From positions 1 through 20,528 of the forward strand of contig CAZYYB010000058.1 in the NCBI GenBank assembly GCA_964651515.1: a stretch of DNA of 20,528 bases, written 5' to 3'. The stretch comes from BOG-1184 sp964651515 (lineage in GTDB: Bacteria > Fibrobacterota > Chitinivibrionia > Chitinivibrionales > Chitinispirillaceae). Shown here one piece after another: positions 13,245-20,528 of the stretch (the first letter of the stretch is position 1; every line of letters starts with the position of its first letter). The notes below the pieces were generated by a model. That model saw only the letters and a list, made by a program, of their open reading frames with translations. It did no database searches and was not told where the DNA came from. The position numbers were made by a program, and so were the translations under genes.

Positions 13245-14594
13245 TCAGTACCCGAATCTCCTGCCCCGCAAACGACCTTTCTTCATGAAACCTTCATAAT
13301 TGCGCATCTGAAGATGCGATTCCAGCTGCACCAGCGTATCGAGCGCCACGCCGACGACAATGAGCACACTCGTCCCGCCGAAGTAAAAATTAACCTTGAA
13401 GCCGCCCATGATGAGGAAGGGCACAATCGAAATGAAAGCAAGAAAAATCGATCCCGGCAGCGTAATCCGCGTCAGTACATTATCGAGGTACTGGGCGGTA
13501 TTCTTCCCCGGCCTGATTCCGGGAATGAATCCGCCGGAACGCTTCAGGTTATCGGCAATGTCGATCGGGTTAAAAACAATGGCCGTGTAAAAATACGTGA
13601 AGAACACGATAAGAAGGGCATAGATTCCATTATACAGCGGCCCGGTCGCGGAAAAAAGCCGCATCATCTCATCGGCGGCCTCGGATTCCGGAAAGAAACT
13701 GCGAATCATGCTGGGAAAGGTGATGATCGAAGAGGCGAAAATAATTGGAATGACGCCGGCCATATTCAGACGCAGCGGCAGGACGGTGTTCTGACCCGCG
13801 TACATCTTGATGCCGACCACCTTTTTCGGCGTCTGGATGGGTATCCGTCGCATCGCCTGGGTCATGAGTACGATGAAACCGGTCATGGCGACGACGACGA
13901 CCAGGAGGAGCACTTCGACGAAAACATTCCTGCTCCCCGCTATGAGCTGCTGCACTTCGGCGATCACGGCATCGGGAAGGCGTGCAACGATGCCGATGAA
14001 GATGATGAGCGAAATCCCGTTGCCGATGCCCCGGTTGGTAATCTGCTCGCCGAGCCACATGATGAGAATGGTGCCGGTCGTCAGGCTTATCGCAGTAACA
14101 ATAGTAAACTCAAACCCCGAGAACGCCGACGAAACCGCATGCAGGCCGGTGGACGGTGAAACGATGCTCCGCAGGAAGACGCTGATACCGACCGCCTGAA
14201 CGATGGCTAAAAGAACGGTGCCGTAGCGGGTGTACTGCGTAATCTTTTTCCTGCCCTCGGCCCCTTCCTTCTGTAATTTATGAATAGTGGGGAAGACCGA
14301 GCCCATGAGTTGCAGGATAATGGATGCGCTGATATACGGCATGATGCCCAGCGCAAACACGGTTACCCGCTTGAAGGCACCCCCGACGAACATGTCGTAG
14401 AGACCGAACAGCGAGTTGGAATTCTGTGAAAAGAAATCGGCGAGGATCCGGGGATCGATACCCGGGGTGGGGACGTGCCCGCCGACACGGTAAACGAAGA
14501 CGATTCCCAGAGTAAAAAGAACGCGCTTCCGGAGCTCGGGGATCCGGAATACATTCTGAAAGGTTTCGAAAAACGTCTTCAGATTTTCAACCAC
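13245..14594 (-). CDS. secY: Protein translocase subunit SecY
   Basis: The protein has 449 residues with ten expected transmembrane helices. SecY forms the protein-conducting channel of the inner membrane with SecE and SecG. Recognisable parts are the N-terminal RIPELRKRVLFTLG, the plug region GGHVPTPGIDP, QLMGSVFPTIHKLQKEGAEGR and WLGEQITNRGIGNGISLIIF. The GTG start at 14594 overlaps the end of rplO by 8 nt, with GAGG about 9 nt upstream, suggesting translational coupling. Another start would shorten the conserved N-terminus. Confidence 0.97.
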   Translation of the reverse strand: MVENLKTFFETFQNVFRIPELRKRVLFTLGIVFVYRVGGHVPTPGIDPRILADFFSQNSNSLFGLYDMFVGGAFKRVTVFALGIMPYISASIILQLMGSVFPTIHKLQKEGAEGRKKITQYTRYGTVLLAIVQAVGISVFLRSIVSPSTGLHAVSSAFSGFEFTIVTAISLTTGTILIMWLGEQITNRGIGNGISLIIFIGIVARLPDAVIAEVQQLIAGSRNVFVEVLLLVVVVAMTGFIVLMTQAMRRIPIQTPKKVVGIKMYAGQNTVLPLRLNMAGVIPIIFASSIITFPSMIRSFFPESEAADEMMRLFSATGPLYNGIYALLIVFFTYFYTAIVFNPIDIADNLKRSGGFIPGIRPGKNTAQYLDNVLTRITLPGSIFLAFISIVPFLIMGGFKVNFYFGGTSVLIVVGVALDTLVQLESHLQMRNYEGFMKKGRLRGRRFGY

Positions 14595-15039
14595 GGCCGG
14601 TAACCTCGACTTTGCCTTTGGCTTTTTCGATTTTTTCCCTGGCGGACTTTGAGCAGGCCTGGACCTTGAAGGTCAAGGCCTTCGTCACGTCGCCTTCCCC
14701 GAGAATCTTCACCGGTCGATCGAGGTCGTTGATGATCCCGATCTCATACAGCAGCTGCGGAGTAATCTCGTTTCCTTCAAAATCAAGCTCGGCAAGATCC
14801 CGCAGGTTGAGGATCTGATAGTGTATATGCGACGGGCTGTTGAACCCCCGCTTCGGAAGACGGCGGGTCAAAGGGGTCTGGCCACCTTCAAAGTACGGCT
14901 TGGTCTTGCTCCCGCTCCGCTGACGGTCCCCGTTGAGACCCTTCCCGGCCGTACTGCCCCTGCCGCTGCCGGTACCGCGCCCGATTCTACGTCTCTGCCT
15001 GTTGGACCCTTCGGTCGGCATGAGTTCATTCAATTTCAT
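14587..15039 (-). CDS. rplO: 50S ribosomal protein L15
   Basis: The protein has 150 residues. The Gly/Arg-rich N-terminal extension that reaches into 23S rRNA is present (MKLNELMPTEGSNRQRRRIG, then GTGSGRGSTAGKG and FEGGQTPLTRRLPKRGF). The C-terminal globular part ends KGKVEVTGRG. Its last codons overlap the secY start, the standard spc-operon pairing of rplO with secY. Confidence 0.97.
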   Translation of the reverse strand: MKLNELMPTEGSNRQRRRIGRGTGSGRGSTAGKGLNGDRQRSGSKTKPYFEGGQTPLTRRLPKRGFNSPSHIHYQILNLRDLAELDFEGNEITPQLLYEIGIINDLDRPVKILGEGDVTKALTFKVQACSKSAREKIEKAKGKVEVTGRG

Positions 15040-15065
15040 TGGTTGCTGCCTCTCCTCGTGACTTC

Positions 15066-15368
15066 CTACGCTTCTTCGATCCCGGTTGCCGGGGTCTGAG
15101 CTTCCGCGACCTCGGGTGTTTCGATTTTCGCTTCGACCACGACCGTCGGCGTTTCGGTCTTTATCTCCCGGATGCCGTCGGCGACCGAAACTTCTTCCAC
15201 CTTAACCAGGTGACTGATCGCCCTGATCATGCCGCGAATCGCCGGTGAATCCTTTTGAACGACCGATGCGTTCATTTTCTTTATTCCGAGTGCCTTGATG
15301 GTTCGCTTCTGTGCTATAAGCTTGCCGATCCCGCTTCGGATCTGGGTAATTTTAAGCATTTTTTCCAT
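15066..15368 (-). CDS. rpmD: 50S ribosomal protein L30 with acidic C-terminal tail
   Basis: The protein has 100 residues, against about 60 for bacterial L30. The core (to about residue 62) is clear: MLKITQIRSGIGKLIAQKRT, IKALGIKKMN and AIRGMIRAISHLVKVEEV. The remaining 38 residues are rich in Glu, Thr, Val and Pro and end ATGIEEA, an apparently disordered acidic tail not typical of L30. The ATG at 15368 is used, though an internal ATG at 15359 would remove only three residues. It lies between rpsE and rplO as in most spc operons. Confidence 0.93.
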   Translation of the reverse strand: MEKMLKITQIRSGIGKLIAQKRTIKALGIKKMNASVVQKDSPAIRGMIRAISHLVKVEEVSVADGIREIKTETPTVVVEAKIETPEVAEAQTPATGIEEA

Positions 15369-15388
15369 GGTACGACGATCTCCCGGCC

Positions 15389-15898
15389 TTATTTCGCCTC
15401 GACGGGCGCAATTTGACGCAGTTTCCGGATCTGCTCCCTGGTTTTAAGATGGACCAGGCCATCGAGCGTTGCCTTGACGACGTTATGCGGATTGGTGGTT
15501 TTAAGACATTTGGTAAGAACATTGCGGATCCCCGCAAGTTCGAGAACGGCACGCGCCGCGCCGCCGGCGATGACGCCGGTTCCCGGCGCCGCCGGCTTGA
15601 GAATAATCCGGGCTGCACCGAAGTGACCGATTACCTCATGCGGGATGGTTGCATCGACGATGCTCACCGTCACGACGTTCTTTTTCGCATTCTCTACAGC
15701 CTTACGAATCGCTTCGCTTACGTCGTTTGCCTTGCCCATGCCGATACCGACATGCGCATTGCTGTCGCCGACCGCAACAAGGGCATTAAATCCGAACCGC
15801 CGACCGCCTTTGACGACCTTGGCGACGCGATTGACCGCTACAAGCCGGTCAACCAGCTGATTTTCACCGTCGTTAGTTTTAACCGTTTCTTTATTCAA
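15389..15898 (-). CDS. rpsE: 30S ribosomal protein S5
   Basis: The protein has 169 residues. S5 has an N-terminal double-stranded-RNA-binding fold (LVDRLVAVNRVAKVVKGGRR, FGFNALVAVGD) and a C-terminal domain with IILKPAAPGTGVIAGGAARA and GIRNVLTKCLKTTNPHNVVKAT. It helps secure decoding accuracy and mRNA entry. The start is taken as TTG at 15898, which has AAAGGGG 8 nt upstream; no ATG precedes the conserved region. It lies 23 nt after rplR. Confidence 0.95.
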   Translation of the reverse strand: MNKETVKTNDGENQLVDRLVAVNRVAKVVKGGRRFGFNALVAVGDSNAHVGIGMGKANDVSEAIRKAVENAKKNVVTVSIVDATIPHEVIGHFGAARIILKPAAPGTGVIAGGAARAVLELAGIRNVLTKCLKTTNPHNVVKATLDGLVHLKTREQIRKLRQIAPVEAK

Positions 15899-15921
15899 CC
15901 CGGAAACCCCTTTCAGCTGCT

Positions 15922-16299
15922 TTAAAAAACGAGCCCTTTGCTGCGCGCCGCATCGGCCAGAATTTTGATCCGACCGTGATACCGATACCCTTTTCTATCG
16001 AAGACCACCTTCTCAACACCCTTCTCCCTGGCTCGTTCGGCAAGCAGTTCGCCGACGAGTTTGGATACGGCACTCTTGTTCTTCGCTTCAAGCCCGGCGA
16101 TCCTGGCAATAATTTCCTTGCCCGTGCTGCCGACCTGGACGAGGGTGGTTCCCTTCTCATCATCGACGAGTTGAGCATAGATATGCTTGAGACTCCGTCG
16201 CACACATAACCGAGGTCGCTCCGTAGTCCCGGATATCTTCTTGCGAACCCGGGTGGCACGGCGAAGACGGCTTACACTTTCATTCTTCGAACCATTCAT
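15922..16299 (-). CDS. rplR: 50S ribosomal protein L18
   Basis: The protein has 125 residues. Typical L18 features are present: a basic N-terminus (SRLRRATRVRKKISGTTERP), RLCVRRSLKHIYAQLVDD, and the C-terminus VEKVVFDRKGYRYHGRIK followed by LADAARSKGLVF. L18 binds 5S rRNA together with L5. It lies between rplF and rpsE as expected. Confidence 0.97.
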   Translation of the reverse strand: MNGSKNESVSRLRRATRVRKKISGTTERPRLCVRRSLKHIYAQLVDDEKGTTLVQVGSTGKEIIARIAGLEAKNKSAVSKLVGELLAERAREKGVEKVVFDRKGYRYHGRIKILADAARSKGLVF

Positions 16300-16320
16300 G
16301 ACTATCGCTCCATTAAACCT

Positions 16321-16860
16321 TTATTTACCGGCGATCTTTCCCGCTTTCCTGCGGATATGCTCCCCGAGATACCTGATCCCTTTGCCCTTATAGGGCTCCG
16401 GTTTACGGATTTTCCTGATATCGGCGGCCGTCTGGCCGACGAGTTCCTTATCGATACCGTCGATCACGACCCTGGTCTGGTTTTCGACGGTAAAGGTAAT
16501 CCCCAGCGGCGCCTTGAAAAGTCGCGGCTTGGAATACCCTGCCGCAACCTGCAGGTCCTTTCCCTTGAGCTCGGCCTTGTAGCCGACGCCGTGAATTTCA
16601 AGCTCCCGGCGGTAGCCCTTGCTCACCCCGGTGACCATATTGAATATCAGGACGCGGTTGAGGCCCCACAGGGCCTTTACCGTATCACCTTTGGCGACAG
16701 GTTCGAAATGGATCCTGCCCTCCTTCACCTCGGCCTTGATCTCGGACGGCAGCACGCGGCTGACCGTCCCCTTGGCGCCCTTGATTTCGAGGCGTTGCCC
16801 ATTGATCGTGACCTGCACTCCCAAAGGAATGTCAACCGGGATTTTTCCTAATCGCGACAA
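16321..16860 (-). CDS. rplF: 50S ribosomal protein L6
   Basis: The protein has 179 residues. It begins MSRLGKIPVDIPLGV, and the L6 repeat domains contain NMVTGVSKGYRRELEIHGVG and the signature PEPYKGKGIRYLGEHIRRKAGK near the C-terminus. L6 lies near the factor-binding site of the 50S subunit. The start codon is TTG at 16860, supported by AAGGAGC 6 nt upstream and by the exact match of the conserved N-terminus. Confidence 0.97.
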   Translation of the reverse strand: MSRLGKIPVDIPLGVQVTINGQRLEIKGAKGTVSRVLPSEIKAEVKEGRIHFEPVAKGDTVKALWGLNRVLIFNMVTGVSKGYRRELEIHGVGYKAELKGKDLQVAAGYSKPRLFKAPLGITFTVENQTRVVIDGIDKELVGQTAADIRKIRKPEPYKGKGIRYLGEHIRRKAGKIAGK

Positions 16861-16895
16861 GATAGCTCCTTTTGTTCCATTTCGACGAAACGATC

Positions 16896-17291
16896 CTACC
16901 AGATCATGCCGATAACTTCACCGCCGACGTTCTGCTCACGCGCCTGCCGGTCGGTCAATAACCCCTTCGAGGTCGAGACAATGGCGATACCCATGCCGCC
17001 CAGCACCTTGGGAACCGATTGTACGCCCCGGTAAACCTTTCTTCCCGGGAGGCTGATCTTCTTCAGTCCCTGTATGGCATTCTGCTGCCCTTCATCGTAT
17101 TTGAGCAGGATCTTGATCACGCCCTGCCTGCCGTCGTCGACGAAGGCATACTTGCTGATGAAATGGTTCTCGAAGAGAATCCTGGTGATTTCCTTCTTGA
17201 TATTCGTTGCCGGAATATCAACGGTACGCTTGCGCGCCCTGATCGCATTCCTGATCCGCGTGAACATATCGGCTATTTGATCTGTCAACAT
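16896..17291 (-). CDS. rpsH: 30S ribosomal protein S8
   Basis: The protein has 131 residues. It begins MLTDQIADMFTRIRNA and ends with the conserved segment GIAIVSTSKGLLTDRQARE followed by VGGEVIGMIW. S8 binds the central domain of 16S rRNA and in enteric bacteria represses the spc operon; no matching mRNA structure was checked here. It lies 45 nt after rpsN and 35 nt before rplF. Confidence 0.98.
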   Translation of the reverse strand: MLTDQIADMFTRIRNAIRARKRTVDIPATNIKKEITRILFENHFISKYAFVDDGRQGVIKILLKYDEGQQNAIQGLKKISLPGRKVYRGVQSVPKVLGGMGIAIVSTSKGLLTDRQAREQNVGGEVIGMIW

Positions 17292-17336
17292 TTGCTTCGG
17301 TGCCCCTTGATCAAAATGATATACGGTGAACGCTTC

Positions 17337-17522
17337 CTACCAGCTTGCCTTGACAACACCCGGGATCTCCCCCTTGAGCGCCATCTGACGAAAACAGATT
17401 CTGCAGAGGCCGAAATCACGGTAAAATGCGCGAGCCCTGCCGCATCGTCTGCATCGATTGTACTTGCGGGTGGAAAATTTCGGCTTCTCCCGGCATTTAT
17501 TGATCATTGCTTTTCGCGCCAC
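17337..17522 (-). CDS. rpsN: 30S ribosomal protein S14, type Z (zinc-binding)
   Basis: The protein has 61 residues, the short zinc form. The ligands are C24, C27, C40 and C43 (CRRCGR and CRICF), and the C-terminus is the standard LKGEIPGVVKASW. A longer open frame begins at 17588, but its extra N-terminus overlaps rplE and is not S14-like. The GTG at 17522 is chosen because AAGGAGAA lies 6 nt upstream and it gives the conserved (M)ARKAM start. It lies 17 nt after rplE. Confidence 0.97.
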   Translation of the reverse strand: MARKAMINKCREKPKFSTRKYNRCRRCGRARAFYRDFGLCRICFRQMALKGEIPGVVKASW

Positions 17523-17539
17523 GTCACTTCTCCTTACGG

Positions 17540-18139
17540 CTACTGTTTGCGGAACGGCATGCCCATCTCTTCGAGAAGGGCCAGGCACTCGGTACTGTTT
17601 TTCGCGGTGGTGCAGATGGTTATGTCCATGCCGCTTATCCGCGACACTTTATCGCGGTCTATTTCCAGGAAAACGATCTGTTCCTTGACCCCCATGGTAT
17701 AGTTGCCCTGCCCGTCGAAGGATTTCCGCGAAAGACCGCGAAAGTCCCGGATACGGGGAATGGCAACCGAAACCAGGCGATCGAAAAATTCCCACATTTT
17801 ATCGCCGCGGAGCGTTACCTTGCATCCGATAGGCTGATTCTCGCGCAACTTGAAATTCGAAATCGCCTTACGGGCGCGCGTCACCATGGGTTTCTGTCCG
17901 GTGATATCCCGCAGACAGGCAACCGCCTCATCGATCAGCTTCGCCTCGGTAATGGCATCGCCGACTCCCATATTGATGGCGATCTTGTCGAGCTTGGGCA
18001 CCTGCATGACATTCTTGTAGCCGAGCCGTGCGATAAGCGCGGGCAGCACCTTCTCCCGGTACTTCGTCCGCATGCGCGGCGTCAGCTTCGGCTCAACGAC
18101 CGCTTCGACTGCTTCCTTTTTCGTCTTGGTCTTGCTCAC
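17540..18139 (-). CDS. rplE: 50S ribosomal protein L5, slightly extended N-terminus
   Basis: The protein has 199 residues, against about 180 usually. The core starts near MRTKYREKVLPAL and contains NVMQVPKLDKIAINMGVGDA, GQKPMVTRARKAISNFKLRE and IRDFRGLSRKSFDGQGNYTMG. L5 binds 5S rRNA and the P-site tRNA region. The GTG at 18139 is chosen because it overlaps the rplX stop as GTGA and has AAGGAG upstream. It adds a Lys/Glu-rich segment of about 19 residues; the internal ATG lacks a ribosome-binding site. An open frame reaching 18235 merely overlaps rplX. Confidence 0.95.
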   Translation of the reverse strand: MSKTKTKKEAVEAVVEPKLTPRMRTKYREKVLPALIARLGYKNVMQVPKLDKIAINMGVGDAITEAKLIDEAVACLRDITGQKPMVTRARKAISNFKLRENQPIGCKVTLRGDKMWEFFDRLVSVAIPRIRDFRGLSRKSFDGQGNYTMGVKEQIVFLEIDRDKVSRISGMDITICTTAKNSTECLALLEEMGMPFRKQ

Positions 18140-18453
18140 GCGATCGTCTCCTTCGCTCTCTTCGAAAAGCGTACCCGTTTTCCGCCTTCGAGGATACTGA
18201 CCCCGGTCTTCGTCGGCTTCCCGGTCTTCGGACACACCAGCATCAGGTTCGAAAGCTGGAGAGGGGCCTCTTTCTGCACGATGCCGCCCTGCTGGTTGGT
18301 CCGGTTCGGCTTCGTATGCCTCTTGACAATATTCAACCCTTCAACGAGCGCCCGGTTCTTTTCGGGAAACACCTTGATTATCTTCCCGCTTTTCCCCTTG
18401 AACTCGCCCGTTATGACCTGCACGGAATCATTTTTTCTCAATCGAAAAGACAT
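18136..18453 (-). CDS. rplX: 50S ribosomal protein L24
   Basis: The protein has 105 residues. The KOW motif region NDSVQVITGEFKGKSGKIIKV lies at the start, followed by GLNIVKRHTKPN and the C-terminal SNLMLVCPKTGKPTKTG. L24 is an early assembly initiator for the 50S subunit. Its stop overlaps the rplE start by 4 nt, indicating coupled translation. Confidence 0.97.
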   Translation of the reverse strand: MSFRLRKNDSVQVITGEFKGKSGKIIKVFPEKNRALVEGLNIVKRHTKPNRTNQQGGIVQKEAPLQLSNLMLVCPKTGKPTKTGVSILEGGKRVRFSKRAKETIA

Positions 18454-18471
18454 TTACTTCCTCCTCACCGG

Positions 18472-18840
18472 TTACAGCACCTCAGGCGCCAGCGAAACAA
18501 TGCGCATGAATTTTTTTTCCCGCAGCTCCCGCGCAACCGGGCCGAAAATACGGGACCCTCTCGGTTCCCCCGTATCGCTTATCAATACGGCCGCATTATC
18601 GCTGAAACGGATATAGGTTCCATCTTTTCGCCCGAACTCCTTGGCCGTTCGTACCACCACCGCCTTGAGCACGGTCCCTTTTTTTACAGCGCTTGTCGGC
18701 AGGGCATCTTTTACCGATACGACGATGATGTCCCCCACCCGCGCGTACCGCCTCCGCGTCCCGCCCAGAACCCGGATGCACATGACCCGCTTGGCACCGG
18801 AATTATCGGCAACGTTGAGATGCGTCTGTACTTGAATCAT
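18472..18840 (-). CDS. rplN: 50S ribosomal protein L14
   Basis: The protein has 122 residues, the exact usual length. It begins MIQVQTHLNVADNSGAKRVM and contains GDIIVVSVKDALPTSAVKKG, DGTYIRFSDNAAVLI and the C-terminal GPVARELREKKFMRIVSLAPEVL. L14 sits at the subunit interface, where it contacts 16S rRNA and ribosome-silencing factor. Flanking rpsQ and rplX are in conserved order. Confidence 0.98.
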   Translation of the reverse strand: MIQVQTHLNVADNSGAKRVMCIRVLGGTRRRYARVGDIIVVSVKDALPTSAVKKGTVLKAVVVRTAKEFGRKDGTYIRFSDNAAVLISDTGEPRGSRIFGPVARELREKKFMRIVSLAPEVL

Positions 18841-18871
18841 GGTAGTGTTACCTTATCCTCGCAAGTGAATA

Positions 18872-19129
18872 TTACTTGGCGCGTTCAACGATCGTCGCGA
18901 CCCGCCACCGCTTCGTTTTCGAAAGAGGCCGCGTCTCGACGATCTTTACCCGGTCGCCCATGCGGCACTCATCCTTTTCATCGTGGGCGACATATTTAGT
19001 GGTGTCGCGGATAATCCGGCCGTAGGTCGCATGAATGAAATTGCGTTCAACGCTCACCACGACGGTCTTATCCATTTTGTCGCTGACCACCGTTCCCACT
19101 CGTTCTTTCCGCTGTCCTCGTTCAGTCAT
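18872..19129 (-). CDS. rpsQ: 30S ribosomal protein S17
   Basis: The protein has 85 residues. It is a single OB-fold with GTVVSDKMDKTVVVSVERN, DTTKYVAHDEKDECRMGDRV and the conserved ETRPLSKTKRWRV. S17 is a primary 16S rRNA 5'-domain binder. It lies between rpmC and rplN. Confidence 0.98.
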   Translation of the reverse strand: MTERGQRKERVGTVVSDKMDKTVVVSVERNFIHATYGRIIRDTTKYVAHDEKDECRMGDRVKIVETRPLSKTKRWRVATIVERAK

Positions 19130-19157
19130 TCCATACCCTCATGTGCAAGTGACACGA

Positions 19158-19376
19158 TTATTTCGTCGCGGCGGAGATCGCCGCCCCGGCTTTCTTTTCG
19201 GCCAGGATTGTCTTCGTCCGCCCGATGGCGCGCCGGACAAAACGCAACTGCAGCGCATTGGCAAGCTGCCCCATCTTCGCCTGAAACCGGAGGTTGAAGA
19301 GTTCCTCTTCCAGATCCAGCACTTTTTTTTCGAGCTCCTCCTGCGAACTGGCGCGAAGCTCCTCTGTTTTCCGCAT
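19158..19376 (-). CDS. rpmC: 50S ribosomal protein L29
   Basis: The protein has 72 residues. It is two long helices with the L29 motif EELFNLRFQAKMGQLANALQ and RRAIGRTKTIL. The C-terminus (AEKKAGAAISAATK) is slightly longer than usual and Ala/Lys-rich. L29 lies at the polypeptide exit and helps dock SRP and trigger factor. It is 12 nt after rplP. Confidence 0.97.
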   Translation of the reverse strand: MRKTEELRASSQEELEKKVLDLEEELFNLRFQAKMGQLANALQLRFVRRAIGRTKTILAEKKAGAAISAATK

Positions 19377-19388
19377 GATAAAAAATCC

Positions 19389-19799
19389 TTATCGTTCAGT
19401 TTCTATGAATCGGGCCTTGATCGGCAGCTTCTGGGCCGCAAGATCAAGGGCTTCCTTCGCGATCTCGGGTTTAACGCCGGACATTTCAAACATGACCGTC
19501 CCGGGGCGTACGACCGCCACCCATCCCTCCGGCGTTCCTTTACCCTTTCCCATACGCGATTCGGCCGGGTGCTTGGTATACGGCTTATCCGGGAAAATCC
19601 GGATCCATATCTTACCCCCGCGCTTGATGAACCTGGTCATGGCGATACGGGCTGCTTCGATATGCCTGCTGTCTATCCAACCCGGCTGCAGGGCCTGAAG
19701 ACCGAATTCCCCGAAATCGACCTTATTACACCGCGTCGCCAGGCCGTTCATGCGTCCGCGCTGCGTCTTTCTCCACTTTACCTTCTTCGGTGCAAGCAT
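19389..19799 (-). CDS. rplP: 50S ribosomal protein L16
   Basis: The protein has 136 residues, the typical length. It contains MLAPKKVKWRKTQRGRMNGL, FGLQALQPGWIDSRHIEAAR, FPDKPYTKHPAESRMGKGKG and AVVRPGTVMFEMSGV. L16 is a late-assembling protein near the A-site tRNA and peptidyl-transferase centre. It lies 13 nt after rpsC. Confidence 0.98.
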   Translation of the reverse strand: MLAPKKVKWRKTQRGRMNGLATRCNKVDFGEFGLQALQPGWIDSRHIEAARIAMTRFIKRGGKIWIRIFPDKPYTKHPAESRMGKGKGTPEGWVAVVRPGTVMFEMSGVKPEIAKEALDLAAQKLPIKARFIETER

Positions 19800-19812
19800 G
19801 TATCTCTCTCTC

Positions 19813-20484
19813 CTATGCAGCCACGGGCTCGCCCGTTTTCACGGGTTGTTTCTCCACCCTTGTAATAATTTCACCTTTGCAAATCCAGACTTTTACACCG
19901 ACGGTCCCGTAGGTCGTATGGGCGGTCGCGGTCGCATAATCGATATCCGCGCGCAGCGTATGCAGCGGCACCCGACCCTCCTTGAATGTTTCGGTACGGG
20001 CGATTTCCGCGCCGTTGAGCCGGCCCGCGACGGTTATTTTCGTTCCTTCGGCGCCCATCCGCATCGCGGTCTGGATCGCCTTCTTCGATGCTTTCTTGTA
20101 GGAAACCCGCTTTTCAACCTGCCGGGCGATATTGTCGGCAACGAGCTGGGAGTCCATTTCGCTTTTCTTTACTTCACGAATATTTATCTGAATGTCTTTC
20201 TGCGTCAGGTGCTGGAGTTCACCCTTCAACCGCTCGACCTCTTCGCCCTTCTTGCCGATAACGATGCCGGGCCGCGAGGTATGAATACTGACCGTGACTC
20301 TCTTGGCGGTCCGCTCGATCGCGATGAGGGAGATGCCTCCATGTTCGAGCCGCTTTTTAAGATAATTCCTGATCAGCATATCCTCATAGAGATAATCCGG
20401 AAACTTCTCCTTGGCGAACCAATTCGAACTCCAGGTTCGGGTGATCCCCAGACGTAAGCCGACCGGATTAGTTTTCTGACCCAC
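19813..20484 (-). CDS. rpsC: 30S ribosomal protein S3
   Basis: The protein has 223 residues. It begins MGQKTNPVGLRLGITRTWSS. The KH domain has IVIGKKGEEVERL (GKKG loop), and the C-terminal domain has YKKASKKAIQTAMRMGAEG and the conserved GVKVWICKGEI. S3 forms part of the mRNA entry tunnel. The start codon is GTG at 20484, with GGGGAGGA upstream. It lies 11 nt after rplV. Confidence 0.98.
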   Translation of the reverse strand: MGQKTNPVGLRLGITRTWSSNWFAKEKFPDYLYEDMLIRNYLKKRLEHGGISLIAIERTAKRVTVSIHTSRPGIVIGKKGEEVERLKGELQHLTQKDIQINIREVKKSEMDSQLVADNIARQVEKRVSYKKASKKAIQTAMRMGAEGTKITVAGRLNGAEIARTETFKEGRVPLHTLRADIDYATATAHTTYGTVGVKVWICKGEIITRVEKQPVKTGEPVAA

Positions 20485-20495
20485 GAGTCCTCCCC

Positions 20496-20528
20496 TTAAT
20501 TACTGATGGTTACCGAAATATGACACAT
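20496..20528 (-). CDS. rplV: 50S ribosomal protein L22, C-terminal end only
   Basis: Only the last ten residues and the TAA are inside the window. The visible end, CHISVTISN, corresponds to the conserved TSHITVVVS-type C-terminus of L22. Its position immediately before rpsC is the standard S10-operon order, which is the main support for the name. Confidence 0.85.
   Translation of the reverse strand: MCHISVTISN

Noticed and set aside
1..20528. CRISPR array, tRNA, rRNA, insertion sequence or prophage
   Set aside because: No regularly spaced direct repeats, tRNA-like cloverleaf, rRNA segment, transposase or phage gene was recognised on either strand.

Overview
This window is the downstream part of a bacterial S10/spc/alpha ribosomal-protein supercluster, entirely on the minus strand (20528 down to 9729). 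It is followed by a class II aldolase gene and about 8.5 kb of accessory genes. The organism is a Gram-negative-type (diderm) bacterium of moderately high GC: there is a predicted outer-membrane beta-barrel with a signal peptide and a C-terminal Trp, and a lipoprotein with a lipobox. I cannot place the phylum from sequence alone. The missing adk and map genes between secY and infA, zinc-binding S4, S14 and L36, and unusual low-complexity tails on S11, L30, L17 and L5 suggest a poorly sampled lineage. Something near Fibrobacterota/Chitinivibrionia or spirochaetes is a guess only.

Layout in transcription order, right to left. Ribosomal block: rplV (partial), rpsC, rplP, rpmC, rpsQ, rplN, rplX, rplE, rpsN, rpsH, rplF, rplR, rpsE, rpmD, rplO, secY, infA, rpmJ, rpsM, rpsK, rpsD, rpoA, rplQ. 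Most gaps are 10-50 nt, rplX/rplE and rplO/secY overlap, and seven genes use GTG or TTG starts. A strong intrinsic terminator closes the block after rplQ. Next come fba with its own terminator, a stand-alone minimal nucleotidyltransferase gene followed by a GT39-like membrane glycosyltransferase, and a separately promoted lipoprotein with beta-propeller-like repeats. One plus-strand gene, an EAL-domain c-di-GMP phosphodiesterase with a C-terminal extension, lies opposite.

The most interesting region is 244-3561. Three minus-strand genes form an apparent operon: a small outer-membrane barrel, an APC-superfamily permease with a complete PII signalling domain fused to its C-terminus, and a free-standing PII protein. 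The two PII modules differ in a complementary way. The free one keeps Tyr51 but has His at the Gln39 position. The fused one keeps the Gln but has a remodelled T-loop without the Tyr. Upstream is a sigma-54-like -24/-12 element (perfect TGGCACG, one mismatch in the -12 box), and a long inverted repeat is centred about 88 bp upstream of the inferred start, where an enhancer-binding regulator would be expected. Together this reads as a nitrogen-status-controlled uptake module for a nitrogenous solute, in which the permease carries its own 2-oxoglutarate/ATP sensor. The fusion and operon are visible in the sequence. The substrate, regulation and gating are inference.

No rRNA, tRNA, CRISPR array, insertion sequence or prophage was seen.
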